Of a stretch of 58,962 nucleotides of DNA, positions 9,623 to 17,586 are shown piece by piece. How positions within the stretch are numbered: the first letter of the stretch is position 1; each line of letters opens with the position of its first letter. Under the pieces are notes generated by a model, which searched no databases, was not told the origin of the DNA, and was given only the letters and a program-made list of their open reading frames with translations. Origin of the DNA: Pedobacter hiemivivus (GTDB taxonomy: Bacteria > Bacteroidota > Bacteroidia > Sphingobacteriales > Sphingobacteriaceae); the NCBI RefSeq assembly GCF_004331685.1, contig NZ_SJSM01000030.1, forward strand, positions 1 to 58,962, read 5' to 3'. Position numbers and translations under genes: made by a program.

Positions 9623-9630
9623 TATATTTG
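9623..9630 (+). promoter_or_regulatory. Bacteroidota -7 box upstream of tRNA-Met
   Basis: TATATTTG matches the Bacteroidota primary-sigma consensus TAnnTTTG and lies about 58 nt before the mature tRNA. No well-spaced -33 TTTG is evident; a TTTG at 9607-9610 is closer than usual. Confidence 0.45.
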
Positions 9631-9688
9631 CAGCTCTTAAAAAAAACAACCATATTAATATTTAATATCATTATATTAATAAAAACCC

Positions 9689-9762
9689 GGCGGGGTAGCT
9701 CAGATGGTTAGAGCGCAGGATTCATAACCCTGAGGTCGGCAGTTCGATTCTGCTCCCCGCTA
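9689..9762 (+). tRNA. tRNA-Met (CAT)
   Basis: The 74-nt sequence folds as a full cloverleaf. The acceptor strand GGCGGGG (9689-9695) pairs with CCCCGCT (9755-9761), with one G-U pair, and A73 is at 9762. The D-arm contains GCTC...GAGC, the anticodon CAT is at 9723-9725, and the T-arm is GGCAG-TTCGATT-CTGCT. CCA is not encoded. The paired 1-72 end and overall sequence fit elongator tRNA-Met. A CAT anticodon could in principle be a lysidine-modified tRNA-Ile, but the body does not resemble that tRNA. Confidence 0.93.
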
Positions 9763-9765
9763 CTT

Positions 9766-9800
9766 AAGGAAACGCCACATCAGGGTTGTTTCCTTTTTTT
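9766..9800 (+). terminator. Intrinsic terminator after tRNA-Met
   Basis: AAGGAAAC (9766-9773) and GTTTCCTT (9788-9795) form a perfect 8-bp stem with a 14-nt loop, followed by a T-run. It starts 3 nt after the tRNA end. Confidence 0.85.
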
Positions 9801-9938
9801 ATGTCAATAAAAACCTGTAGCCCAAACTATTATAACTTGGCCAAATCGTGTTCGACAATCACTAAAAAACTTCTTAAACTTTTATCTGAAATGGTCTAAA
9901 AAGCAGCTTCAAGAATACAATTAAGTTTATTTAACAAG

Positions 9939-10308
9939 TCAGGCCTTTTCCATCACTGAAAGTATATTTCCCCCAGGATCCTTAAAACAGGCTATTACCG
10001 GCCCCTCACCGCGAAAGATGCCTTTCTCGTCTGTTTTGAGGTACTCGTAGCTATATTGTTCAAACTGAACTCTTTTTCCCATAAGGTCATTCACTGTCGC
10101 ATCAACACTTTCAACAGGAAAATTGAGTACTGTAAAGGTCGCCGGCTCATGATTGGATTTTAGATAGATTAAAACCGGTATGGAATCCGTGATGTGTAGC
10201 TCAAGGGTTCCCATCTGGCCATCTCTTACATCCAGGCCAAGAGTGGACCGATAGAATTCTTTTACTTTGCCCAGTTCCCCAGTAGAAATATTGTTCGAAA
10301 AAAGTCAT
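9939..10308 (-). pseudogene. VOC/glyoxalase-like gene broken by a one-base frameshift
   Basis: The intact 3' part (ATG at 10214, 91 residues) encodes the second half of a vicinal-oxygen-chelate protein, ending in the typical FKDPGGNILSVME. The same frame stays open upstream and encodes the missing first half (SNNISTGELGKVKEFYRST, GLDVRDGQ), but it has no start codon and meets TGA. An ATG at 10308-10306, overlapping the upstream stop as TAATG, is out of frame by one base, and a run of six T lies just after it. Removing one T restores a full-length protein of about 122 residues. It is either a real frameshift or a homopolymer error. It is the last gene of the ABC transporter operon. Confidence 0.75.
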
Positions 10309-11879
10309 TAGTTTCTATCTATATATTTTTTGAGTGCTGTGATGGTAGAAACGTTAAGGGCTTCGGATTGTTTTTTTCGCATCATTAACGCATAAGTATT
10401 GTTAAATCCGATCGGTTTAAGCCATCGGATCTGATATTTTTTTTGAAAGGTTGTTTTCACATAGCTGTATGTCCTGTTTCTATCATGAGCAATTTCTTTA
10501 GCAACCCTGGGATCAGGCTGCAGTAAAACAAGCAGGCCTGTTCCGGTATATTCGGGATAAAAATCGATCTGATCATTCATCAGGGCATCAAAACAGATCT
10601 TGGTGCCGCCCAGTCCCGTTTTTGTTGAAACATCATATTCGGTATTGCCTTTAATCAACATGCGATACATCTCCGCTAAAATGTATTGCTCGCCAAATAT
10701 CTTTGAACCGATGCGAACTATACCAGCGTGTCCGTTTCGGGGACTTTTATACAAGCCTTCACGGATCAAAAAATCTTTTGCTACACGTTCAGGCGTTTGT
10801 TTCAGGTAGTCAGTCCTGTAATTGAGATCCGTCATCAAAGAATCGTTGATCTTTCCGGCCAGCAGGTTTAATACGTCTTCCAGGCCGGAAAATTTATCGA
10901 GGGATGCCTGTCGAACAATCGGCGCGGCATAGTAAGGAGGGAATATCCCTTTGTCATCTTTCAATATGGTCAGCCCGAAGGCCTTTAATCTACCGTCTGT
11001 TGAATAACCACTAATCACATCCAATTCTCCCTCATAAGCAGCTTTGTACATCACGGCATCACTAATCACTGTGGTGGGAATCTCCAGTCCGTAGACGGAT
11101 TTCAAGCCTAAATCCCCATCCTGTCTGCCCATAAACTCAGGCGTAAAGCCTGCTTTTAGCTTAGATCCGTACGTAGCAGGAAGTAAATAAAAGCCCCCTA
11201 ACAGCAAGATGAGCAAGGGAATTAGATACAATACCTTTCTTAGTTTTCTGAAGTCGAGCTTTTGTACCCTTGACAACAGGAAATCTAAAATGACCGCTAA
11301 CAATGCTGCGGGAATAGCCCCCGCAAGAATCATATTACTGTTATTCAGTGAAATCCCGCCAAAAATAAATTCTCCCAGCCCACCTGCGGCAATAAAGGAG
11401 GCAAGCGTGGCGACCCCTACATTGATCACAGTAGCGGTACGAATCCCGGCCAGGATCACCGACATTGCCAAAGGCAGCTCTACCCGGAAAAGGATTTGCG
11501 TTTTGCTCATCCCCAAAGCGTTTGCTGCTTCTATAATATGGCGATCTATACCTACAATTCCTGTATAAGTATTGCGGATGATCGGTAACAAGGCATAGAT
11601 CAGCAGTGCCACAATAGCTGGCTTTGCGCCAATACCAAGCAGCGGGATCATGAAACCCAGAAGCGCGATACTCGGAATAGTCTGCAGCACACCCGCTACC
11701 CCCAGAACACTGCCTGCCAGTTTCCCTCGCCGGGCAATCAAAATGCCAAGAGGAAGGCCAATTGCTATTGCCAGCAACAGTGAGATAAACGTCAGCCCAA
11801 GATGCTGCAAAGTCTGGGCAAGTAACTTATCAGCTTGCTCTGTGATGAAGCTCCATAAGCTCTGCTGCTGCTCAATCAT
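10308..11879 (-). CDS. ABC permease fused to a circularly permuted OpuAC-type substrate-binding domain
   Basis: Residues 1-210 are an OpuC/ProW-type permease with several membrane helices and the EAA loop (EAANALGMSKTQ, 117-128). A further helix (~215-235) leads outward to a fused binding domain. Its halves are swapped: 241-378 match what is normally the C-terminal part of OpuAC-type domains (GFTPEFMGRQDG, YSTDGRLKAF, FPPYYAAP, LNYRTDY), and 387-520 match the N-terminal part (RIGSKIFGEQYILAEM, TGLGGT, YPEYTGTGL, WLKPIGFNNTYAL). Ligands of this class include betaine, choline, carnitine and ergothioneine; fused permease/binding proteins are also used by EgtU ergothioneine importers. The substrate is unknown. 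The gene overlaps the ATPase gene by 8 nt. Confidence 0.92.
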   Translation of the reverse strand: MIEQQQSLWSFITEQADKLLAQTLQHLGLTFISLLLAIAIGLPLGILIARRGKLAGSVLGVAGVLQTIPSIALLGFMIPLLGIGAKPAIVALLIYALLPIIRNTYTGIVGIDRHIIEAANALGMSKTQILFRVELPLAMSVILAGIRTATVINVGVATLASFIAAGGLGEFIFGGISLNNSNMILAGAIPAALLAVILDFLLSRVQKLDFRKLRKVLYLIPLLILLLGGFYLLPATYGSKLKAGFTPEFMGRQDGDLGLKSVYGLEIPTTVISDAVMYKAAYEGELDVISGYSTDGRLKAFGLTILKDDKGIFPPYYAAPIVRQASLDKFSGLEDVLNLLAGKINDSLMTDLNYRTDYLKQTPERVAKDFLIREGLYKSPRNGHAGIVRIGSKIFGEQYILAEMYRMLIKGNTEYDVSTKTGLGGTKICFDALMNDQIDFYPEYTGTGLLVLLQPDPRVAKEIAHDRNRTYSYVKTTFQKKYQIRWLKPIGFNNTYALMMRKKQSEALNVSTITALKKYIDRN

Positions 11880-12840
11880 GGCTTCTGGTTTGTTTATAGG
11901 AATGAAATGCGCCGCTCAGTTCCTGGAAGTTGATCACCTTTGTCTGTTGTGTTTCCGGGTCCGAAAATAACTGAACCTTATCGTTTAAAGTTGAACTTAG
12001 TATTTCCATGGCCGACCAAACATCAGTGGTGGCAGAAAGCGCATTTACTTTGCCCCTCAAAATATTGACAGGCAGGAATTCCCAGATGTCCTTTATGGTA
12101 ACTACCTTAAATTCAAGCGCTAGCCGCTGGCTGTCCAGAAACTTCCTGGCGAACTCGCTAGCGGGTTTATAAAGCAGGTCTTTGGGTGCGCCAATTTGAA
12201 CAATTTTACCACAATCCATCAGGCAAATGCGGTCGGCCAGTTCGAAAGCCTCCTGAACATCATGAGTGACCATCACAATCGTTTTTCTTTTCAGTTCTTC
12301 CAGCGCTTTAAATTCAGACTGGATACCTGACCTGGTTACATTATCCAACGCCCCAAACGGTTCGTCCATTAATAAAATTGCCGGATCTGCGACCAGTGCC
12401 CTGGCCAATCCGACACGCTGTTGCTGGCCTCCGCTTAGCTGGTGGGGAAACAGGTTCATACAATCATTCGGCAGACGAAGTTTTTCAATCAGTTCCAATA
12501 TACGCTCGCGAGTTTTTTCTTTATTCCATTTCAATAATTTCGGAACAACAGCAATGTTTTCGGCAACAGTATAATGAGGGAAAAGTCCGATATTTTGCAT
12601 TACGTAACCGATTCTACGCCTTAGGAATTCGGGCTTTTCTCTACTAATCGCTTGGCCATTGATGCTGATGGTTCCTGAATCGGGTTCAATTAACCGATTA
12701 ATCATCTTTAGCGTAGTAGTCTTGCCGCATCCGCTGGTACCTAGCAGTATAAGGGTTTCTCCTTCTCGCACAGTAAATGAGATTTCATTGACCGCTCGCG
12801 TGCTTCCAAAATTCTTGCTGATATCTGCTAGTGTAATCAT
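11872..12840 (-). CDS. ABC transporter ATPase, OpuCA/ProV type
   Basis: This is the cytoplasmic ATPase that powers the fused permease/binding protein encoded directly after it, with an 8-nt overlap that implies translational coupling. Visible motifs are Walker A GTSGCGKTT (34-42), the Q-loop region, signature LSGGQQQRVGLARAL, Walker B ILLMDEPFGALD and the switch His in VMVTHDVQEAFEL. The ~80 residues after the ATPase core (from about 240) could be a degenerate CBS-like regulatory region, but only weakly. At 322 residues it is shorter than ProV. It starts 6 nt after the stop of the flavoprotein gene. Confidence 0.93.
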   Translation of the reverse strand: MITLADISKNFGSTRAVNEISFTVREGETLILLGTSGCGKTTTLKMINRLIEPDSGTISINGQAISREKPEFLRRRIGYVMQNIGLFPHYTVAENIAVVPKLLKWNKEKTRERILELIEKLRLPNDCMNLFPHQLSGGQQQRVGLARALVADPAILLMDEPFGALDNVTRSGIQSEFKALEELKRKTIVMVTHDVQEAFELADRICLMDCGKIVQIGAPKDLLYKPASEFARKFLDSQRLALEFKVVTIKDIWEFLPVNILRGKVNALSATTDVWSAMEILSSTLNDKVQLFSDPETQQTKVINFQELSGAFHSYKQTRSHD

Positions 12841-12846
12841 GCCTTT

Positions 12847-14229
12847 TTAATCTTTGATTTTCATAAACAGATTATTAAGGGATTCAGAATAGGTAGGGTG
12901 TGCAAACACATATTCCTGGATCCTGTCGTAGGTAATTCCTCCCTCCATGGCCATTTGAAGTACTGACATAATTTCACCTCCTTCCGACGACAGAATGCAG
13001 GCTCCTAATATTTTTTTGCTCTTTCTGTCAACGACAGCTTTCATAAATCCCAGAGTTTCTCCGGTCTCTATTCCCCGCGCTACACTGGACATCGGAATTT
13101 TGGCAACAATGAAATCAAATCCTTTTTCCTTGGCTTCTGATTCAGAAATTCCAATACGGGCCATTTGAGGATCGGTAAACATACAATAAGGCACCGGCCT
13201 GCCGGTAGTGCTATAATCCGCATTTTCGATCAAATTTCCATAGACGATGATATAATCATTATAGGCAATATGTGTAAAAGCTGGTCCGCCTTTTACATCG
13301 CCCAGAGCATAAATGCCTTTAACATTGGTCTCCAATTTTTCATTGACAACAATGTGTCCTTTTTCATCTGTGTCCACGCCAGCAGCAGCCAGATTGAGCG
13401 ATGCTGTTTGCGCAGTTCTGCCCACAGCGATAAGCAGGTGACTGGCGAGTATTTTCTCTTTTTTATCCCCCGATTCCAAACTCACGCTAATCTTTCCGTT
13501 TACCTTTTCCATTTCACCAATGCTGATGTCTGTCAGGATCTTAAGCCCTTCATCACGCAATATTTTTGTCATTTCAGCAGAGACATCCTCATCTTCACGT
13601 CCGGTAATCCTGGAAGATTTTTCCAGGATAGTGACTTTACTGCCGAAACGGTGAAACATCTGGCCCAATTCCAAACCGATGTAATTTCCACCGATAACAA
13701 TAAGATGCTCAGGAATTTGTTCCAGATCAAGAATGGTCGTCGAAGTCAGGTAATCAATATCCTTCAATCCTTTCAACTCAGGAATAGTGGTGCTCGCACC
13801 TGTATTGATAAAGATCCAGTCTGCTGTCAAAACTTCTTCCTGTCCGTTTGAAGTCGCCACTGTCAATTCTTTATTTCCAGAAAACCTTGCCTCTCCAAAG
13901 ATCAGTTCAACTCCTTCGGCTGCTTCCAGTCCTTTTTGAGACGAAGATCTGAACGATTCGACAATCTGATCCTTTCGGTTTTTAATTTTTCTAAGATCCA
14001 CTTTAACTTCCCCTGTTTCCACACCTAGCAAAGCAGCTGTTCTGGCTTTGTGAGCCACACGTGCGGAGGCGATCATGGTTTTTGTTGGGGTGCAGCCATC
14101 ATTGATGCAAGTGCCGCCAACAAATCGCTTTTCAATAATTGCCGTTTTTTTTCCTGCTAAAGCTAATTTCTTTGCCAGTGGAGTACCTGCCTGGCCGGAG
14201 CCAATGATAATTGCATCAAAATGTTTCAT
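12847..14229 (-). CDS. Pyridine nucleotide-disulfide oxidoreductase (mercuric reductase / Lpd family, class I)
   Basis: A 460-residue FAD enzyme of the lipoamide dehydrogenase/mercuric reductase/glutathione reductase superfamily. It shows an N-terminal FAD Rossmann motif (IIGSGQAGTPLAKKLA), the redox-active CxxxxC disulfide in GGTCINDGCTPTK, the NAD(P) Rossmann GGNYIGLELG, the second FAD motif YALGDVKGGPAFTHIAY and a dimerisation domain with the C-terminal AHPTYSE, whose His serves as catalytic base in the family. It lacks the N-terminal metal-binding domain and C-terminal vicinal cysteines of true MerA. It heads an operon with the OpuC-like transporter, so it may act on an imported small thiol or disulfide; that is inference. 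Confidence 0.88.
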   Translation of the reverse strand: MKHFDAIIIGSGQAGTPLAKKLALAGKKTAIIEKRFVGGTCINDGCTPTKTMIASARVAHKARTAALLGVETGEVKVDLRKIKNRKDQIVESFRSSSQKGLEAAEGVELIFGEARFSGNKELTVATSNGQEEVLTADWIFINTGASTTIPELKGLKDIDYLTSTTILDLEQIPEHLIVIGGNYIGLELGQMFHRFGSKVTILEKSSRITGREDEDVSAEMTKILRDEGLKILTDISIGEMEKVNGKISVSLESGDKKEKILASHLLIAVGRTAQTASLNLAAAGVDTDEKGHIVVNEKLETNVKGIYALGDVKGGPAFTHIAYNDYIIVYGNLIENADYSTTGRPVPYCMFTDPQMARIGISESEAKEKGFDFIVAKIPMSSVARGIETGETLGFMKAVVDRKSKKILGACILSSEGGEIMSVLQMAMEGGITYDRIQEYVFAHPTYSESLNNLFMKIKD

Positions 14230-14370
14230 ATGTTTTAAAATAGGACATATTTATCTAAAATAAGTAAAACATTAATTAGGTTAAAAATAACAATAAAAAG
14301 AGGCAATCCAGCATCTTAAATTCACCAACTTGCTCTTCATAACAGACCTAACAACGGATCCGAACTTTTC

Positions 14371-14490
14371 TTATTTTTTCATTTCAAAAAATTTCTTGAC
14401 ATCCATAATAGCCTCACAATCCTCATAAAGGTTCGACACTTTGCCGTCCGACTCTACACTGAAATCAGACCTTTAGCATTAAATTGCCAA
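14371..14490 (-). pseudogene. Degraded NTF2/SnoaL-like C-terminal fragment
   Basis: On the - strand a 33-codon frame ending at TAA 14371-14373 reads SDFSVESDGKVSNLYEDCEA and then IMDVKKFFEMKK. This resembles the last beta strand and helix of SnoaL/NTF2-like proteins (F-V-DGKI...Y-D...A). A stop is at 14473-14475, but a neighbouring frame continues upstream as WQFNAKGL, suggesting a frameshifted remnant. It lies in the otherwise empty 380-bp gap between the flavoprotein and the hydrolase gene. The rest of that gap holds no gene that I can see, only short palindromes (ACTCGAGT near 14518, TACGCGTA near 14555). Confidence 0.35.
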
Positions 14491-14609
14491 AGGTTTTTTT
14501 GCTTCTAGTTGGTTTTACTCGAGTAATGCTCGAGCGAATTTCCATCTAAACTCTACGCGTATCGATGCTACATAGAAGTATACGTATGCGCTGTATAAAG
14601 AACCTGATT

Positions 14610-15425
14610 TTACGGCAATTTAGAAATCAATAGATTAAATTTTTCAATTATAAGACCTGGGTTGTCTATCATAATAAAATGCCCGGAATTTGTATCCGAG
14701 ATATGAGTGAAGTCCGTAACACCGCTTTTTAACAATTCGTGGGCGTTATACAAATCCTGAGTGTTTCCCGTTGAACCGGGATCTGATTTCATACCCGTCA
14801 AAACAACCACTGGAACATTCGGCAGATTGGGTAGGGTTGCCATGTATTGCGCATCTTCAATTAATTGTCTGGTTTCTTTCGTTCCTCCAAAATTTGGACC
14901 ATTACTGTTATTGATGGAATTAAAAAGTATATCTTCAGCTTCCTGCGTAAGGCGAAGAACATTTTCGTGTGAAGGATCAACGAATAATAAAGCTGCAACC
15001 ATACCTGGATTTTTAATGGCGAAATCCCTTATAACCATGCCTCCTAAAGAATGTCCAACCAATATCACCTTTCGGCCATTAGCATATTTGTCCACTACTG
15101 ATTTGAGCTCAATTCGAAGTCTACTGATATCCCTTGGTGTATTATCAATAGTAGATTTTCCGTAGCCAGCCCTGTCATAAACCACCACATCCATTTTAGC
15201 ACCAATATCTTCTGCAACTCTCTTAGTTTGCCATATTGTATGGTCATTGCCAAGCCCTGACTCAAAAACAACCAGATATTTACTGTTTGATCCAATTGAA
15301 TAGGTTGCCAGGTTGTGCGTACTTAATTGCAACATACTTTCTTTAAAAGACACTTCCGGTGATTTGTCTTTTTTGCAGGATATTAAGATAACCAGGACTG
15401 TTAAAAATGCAAAAAGCTTATACAT
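14610..15425 (-). CDS. Alpha/beta hydrolase lipoprotein
   Basis: This 271-residue protein has a lipoprotein signal (LISC, lipidated Cys17) followed by a Lys/Asp-rich linker, then an alpha/beta hydrolase domain. Visible are the oxyanion segment ESGLGNDHTIW, the nucleophile elbow GHSLGG with Ser126, a strand ending in FVDPSHENV, and the catalytic His in NSGHFIMIDNP near the C terminus. It is predicted to sit on the periplasmic or outer-membrane leaflet and cleave an ester, amide or lactone; the substrate is unknown. It lies 155 nt after the FAD oxidoreductase on the same strand and may be the distal gene of that SusCD locus or stand alone. Confidence 0.85.
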   Translation of the reverse strand: MYKLFAFLTVLVILISCKKDKSPEVSFKESMLQLSTHNLATYSIGSNSKYLVVFESGLGNDHTIWQTKRVAEDIGAKMDVVVYDRAGYGKSTIDNTPRDISRLRIELKSVVDKYANGRKVILVGHSLGGMVIRDFAIKNPGMVAALLFVDPSHENVLRLTQEAEDILFNSINNSNGPNFGGTKETRQLIEDAQYMATLPNLPNVPVVVLTGMKSDPGSTGNTQDLYNAHELLKSGVTDFTHISDTNSGHFIMIDNPGLIIEKFNLLISKLP

Positions 15426-15580
15426 GATTTTTTTTACAAACTTAATATTTTAAACAAAATGTTTGATACATCAATCAGAATATTAAAAATGCCCCCAATA
15501 GTGTATAACTTTTGGGGTGCACTTCAGATTTATAGGCTCTTTTTATGACCAAAAGAATCCTGACGGTTGAAATATATCTT

Positions 15581-17584
15581 TTACTTTGCTGGCACAAGTA
15601 ATAAAGCATCTGCCACTACGGCTCCATCCGATCCTTTTGCCAAAATTTCAACGTAAGCCTTTCTTCCTACATCCAGGGAATATGTACCCAGGCTAACCCA
15701 CTCACCAGAAGTTTGGCCAACAACCTTAACTTCAGCATCCTTTATCAAGACTTCTTTAATCCGACTTCCGTCATAAACATGAACGAGCGTTGATTGGGCT
15801 GCACTTTTCAACTTTGGGTAATAAATGTACAGTTCATACTTTCCCTTTTTAGAAACCTCAGGTTTATATCTAATTGATTTGGGATACTGCGAAACCGTGT
15901 CTGCGATAAAGTAATCAGGACCATACCCACCATATTTATGGATAGTCCAATTGCCATTCTTCTCCACTTTTAGTACATCGCTATTGTCTACCAAAATTTC
16001 CGGCGAACTTCCATCCGCAAGAGGATTTGTTTTTAGTAGTGCTTGCACCTGTGCCACATCAACCTGTTGTACCGACAGCTTCTGATCAATTGCTTGCACC
16101 GCAGCCATTGCTGATGATTGACCAAGCACCATAAAAACAGGCTCCATACGTATAGAGCCGTAAGCAATATGACTCGCAGAAAGACAAACCGGTACTAATA
16201 GGTTACTCACCTCAGTTTCCTTTGGAACAATCGCACGGTAAGAAATTGGATAGGGGCCAAAACCACCCTCCTCTACATTACCCTCATTTTTCACCATTCC
16301 ATTGACAACCAGTCGGTCACAATTGTGCGAATCCATAGTATATGCAGCCATTCCTACACCATCTGTTACGGTTTCTTTGCCCTGACAATGATGTTGTGTC
16401 ATAACCAGCTCTCCTTTCATCCTCCTGGCTTCCCTCACATAAAGCTGATGCGACCAGTTCCCCATATCAGTATACTCATCTTTAGGGTACCCCCATTGAT
16501 TAAGTTCTGCCCTGATGTGTGAATCAACCCGAGGATCATTACCTACAAAATATAGCAGGCCCTTTGTATAATCAACATGCGCCTTCCAGATCTCGGCCCT
16601 TTTCTGGTAATCCGCATCAGGGTATTCCCAGTTCATTCCAATCATATCGGTAGAAAAACCATTCCTGTTGTTGATATCGGTTTTCCCATTTGGCATGCCA
16701 CTCCATATAAAACCATCTTGCAGGGATTTCCATGGCCTTTTTTTCATTTGCCGGAGCAGCAATTCATATCTTTCCGGCTGGTAGTTTTCTGGTTTGGCAA
16801 TGGGTATCAGGTTATCTTTTTTATTGGTTAAGCAGATCCTAAAGTTATATGCCTGAACTTTTTCATCTCCTGTTCCGTCTTTTTCCAATACACCGGGGTT
16901 AATTCCCCAAAGCAATCCGCTTGAAGCATCTCCGGGTGTTTTGTAAGGGTCTATCCCCTCCAGCATTTGATGCCCTTTCATGAACTGAACGCCGTTAAAG
17001 GTTTCCTTGTACAGATCATTTGCTTCCCGGCCCACAGTATAGGAAACACCTGCCTTTGCCATCAGATCTCCCTCGTAGGAACAATCGATGAACATTTTAG
17101 CTTTAACCTTGTTATTTGGCATTGATTTGTTTGTGCTTTCGAGTGTAATTTCGCTGATCAGGGTTCCGTTCCTGGTCACTACCGCTAAACGGTTTTGGTA
17201 CAACACTTCCACTTTAGCTCTTTTAATGTAATCAAGAAACAGGTTTTCGGCAACATGGGGCTCAAACACCCATTGCTCAAATTTGCCATAATGCTGACCT
17301 ATTCTTCTGTAGAAATCTAGCGCCAAACCACTGATGGCGTATTTATTTCCAATATCAGTAAGTCCCAGGCCACCGGAACTCATTCCGCCAAGGTGTTTTC
17401 CCGGTTCTATTAACAGTACGCTCTTACCAAGCTTGGCAGCGGTATAAGCTGCGATTACGCCCGAGGAAGTTCCTCCATAAATACAGATATCATAATCTTT
17501 TTTAGTAGGTTGCTGGGCTAGTGAAGGCTGCAGCAATGAGCCGATCAGAATGGGTATCAGCAAGTAAAGAAGAATATTTTTCAT
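15581..17584 (-). CDS. Secreted FAD-dependent oxidoreductase with C-terminal golvesin-like domain
   Basis: A 667-residue protein with a cleavable signal peptide (1-23, ending LAQQ), a glycine-rich FAD motif (CIYGGTSSGVIAAYTAA) and HLGGMSSGGLG, as in the FAD_oxidored family often annotated as xanthan lyase. The last ~135 residues form a beta-rich domain (VDNSD, GPDYFIADT, GKYELYIYYP) like the golvesin/xanthan-lyase C-terminal CBM-like module. These proteins recur downstream of SusCD pairs and are suspected to oxidise or eliminate from glycans; the reaction is unproven. The gene starts 2 nt after the SusD stop, so it belongs to this locus. Confidence 0.85.
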   Translation of the reverse strand: MKNILLYLLIPILIGSLLQPSLAQQPTKKDYDICIYGGTSSGVIAAYTAAKLGKSVLLIEPGKHLGGMSSGGLGLTDIGNKYAISGLALDFYRRIGQHYGKFEQWVFEPHVAENLFLDYIKRAKVEVLYQNRLAVVTRNGTLISEITLESTNKSMPNNKVKAKMFIDCSYEGDLMAKAGVSYTVGREANDLYKETFNGVQFMKGHQMLEGIDPYKTPGDASSGLLWGINPGVLEKDGTGDEKVQAYNFRICLTNKKDNLIPIAKPENYQPERYELLLRQMKKRPWKSLQDGFIWSGMPNGKTDINNRNGFSTDMIGMNWEYPDADYQKRAEIWKAHVDYTKGLLYFVGNDPRVDSHIRAELNQWGYPKDEYTDMGNWSHQLYVREARRMKGELVMTQHHCQGKETVTDGVGMAAYTMDSHNCDRLVVNGMVKNEGNVEEGGFGPYPISYRAIVPKETEVSNLLVPVCLSASHIAYGSIRMEPVFMVLGQSSAMAAVQAIDQKLSVQQVDVAQVQALLKTNPLADGSSPEILVDNSDVLKVEKNGNWTIHKYGGYGPDYFIADTVSQYPKSIRYKPEVSKKGKYELYIYYPKLKSAAQSTLVHVYDGSRIKEVLIKDAEVKVVGQTSGEWVSLGTYSLDVGRKAYVEILAKGSDGAVVADALLLVPAK

Positions 17585-17586
17585 AA

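Noticed and set aside
13165..13851. A 228-codon + strand open frame opposite the flavoprotein gene
   Set aside because: It lies wholly antisense to a gene with clear FAD and disulfide motifs and has no recognisable protein features.
12847..14229. True mercuric reductase (merA) call
   Set aside because: No mercury-binding N-terminal domain, no C-terminal vicinal Cys pair and no mer genes nearby; only the superfamily assignment is safe.
14515..14580. Cluster of short palindromes (ACTCGAGT, TACGCGTA, ATACGTAT)
   Set aside because: Each is only 8 bp, they are different from one another and not placed at a promoter; chance is the simplest explanation.
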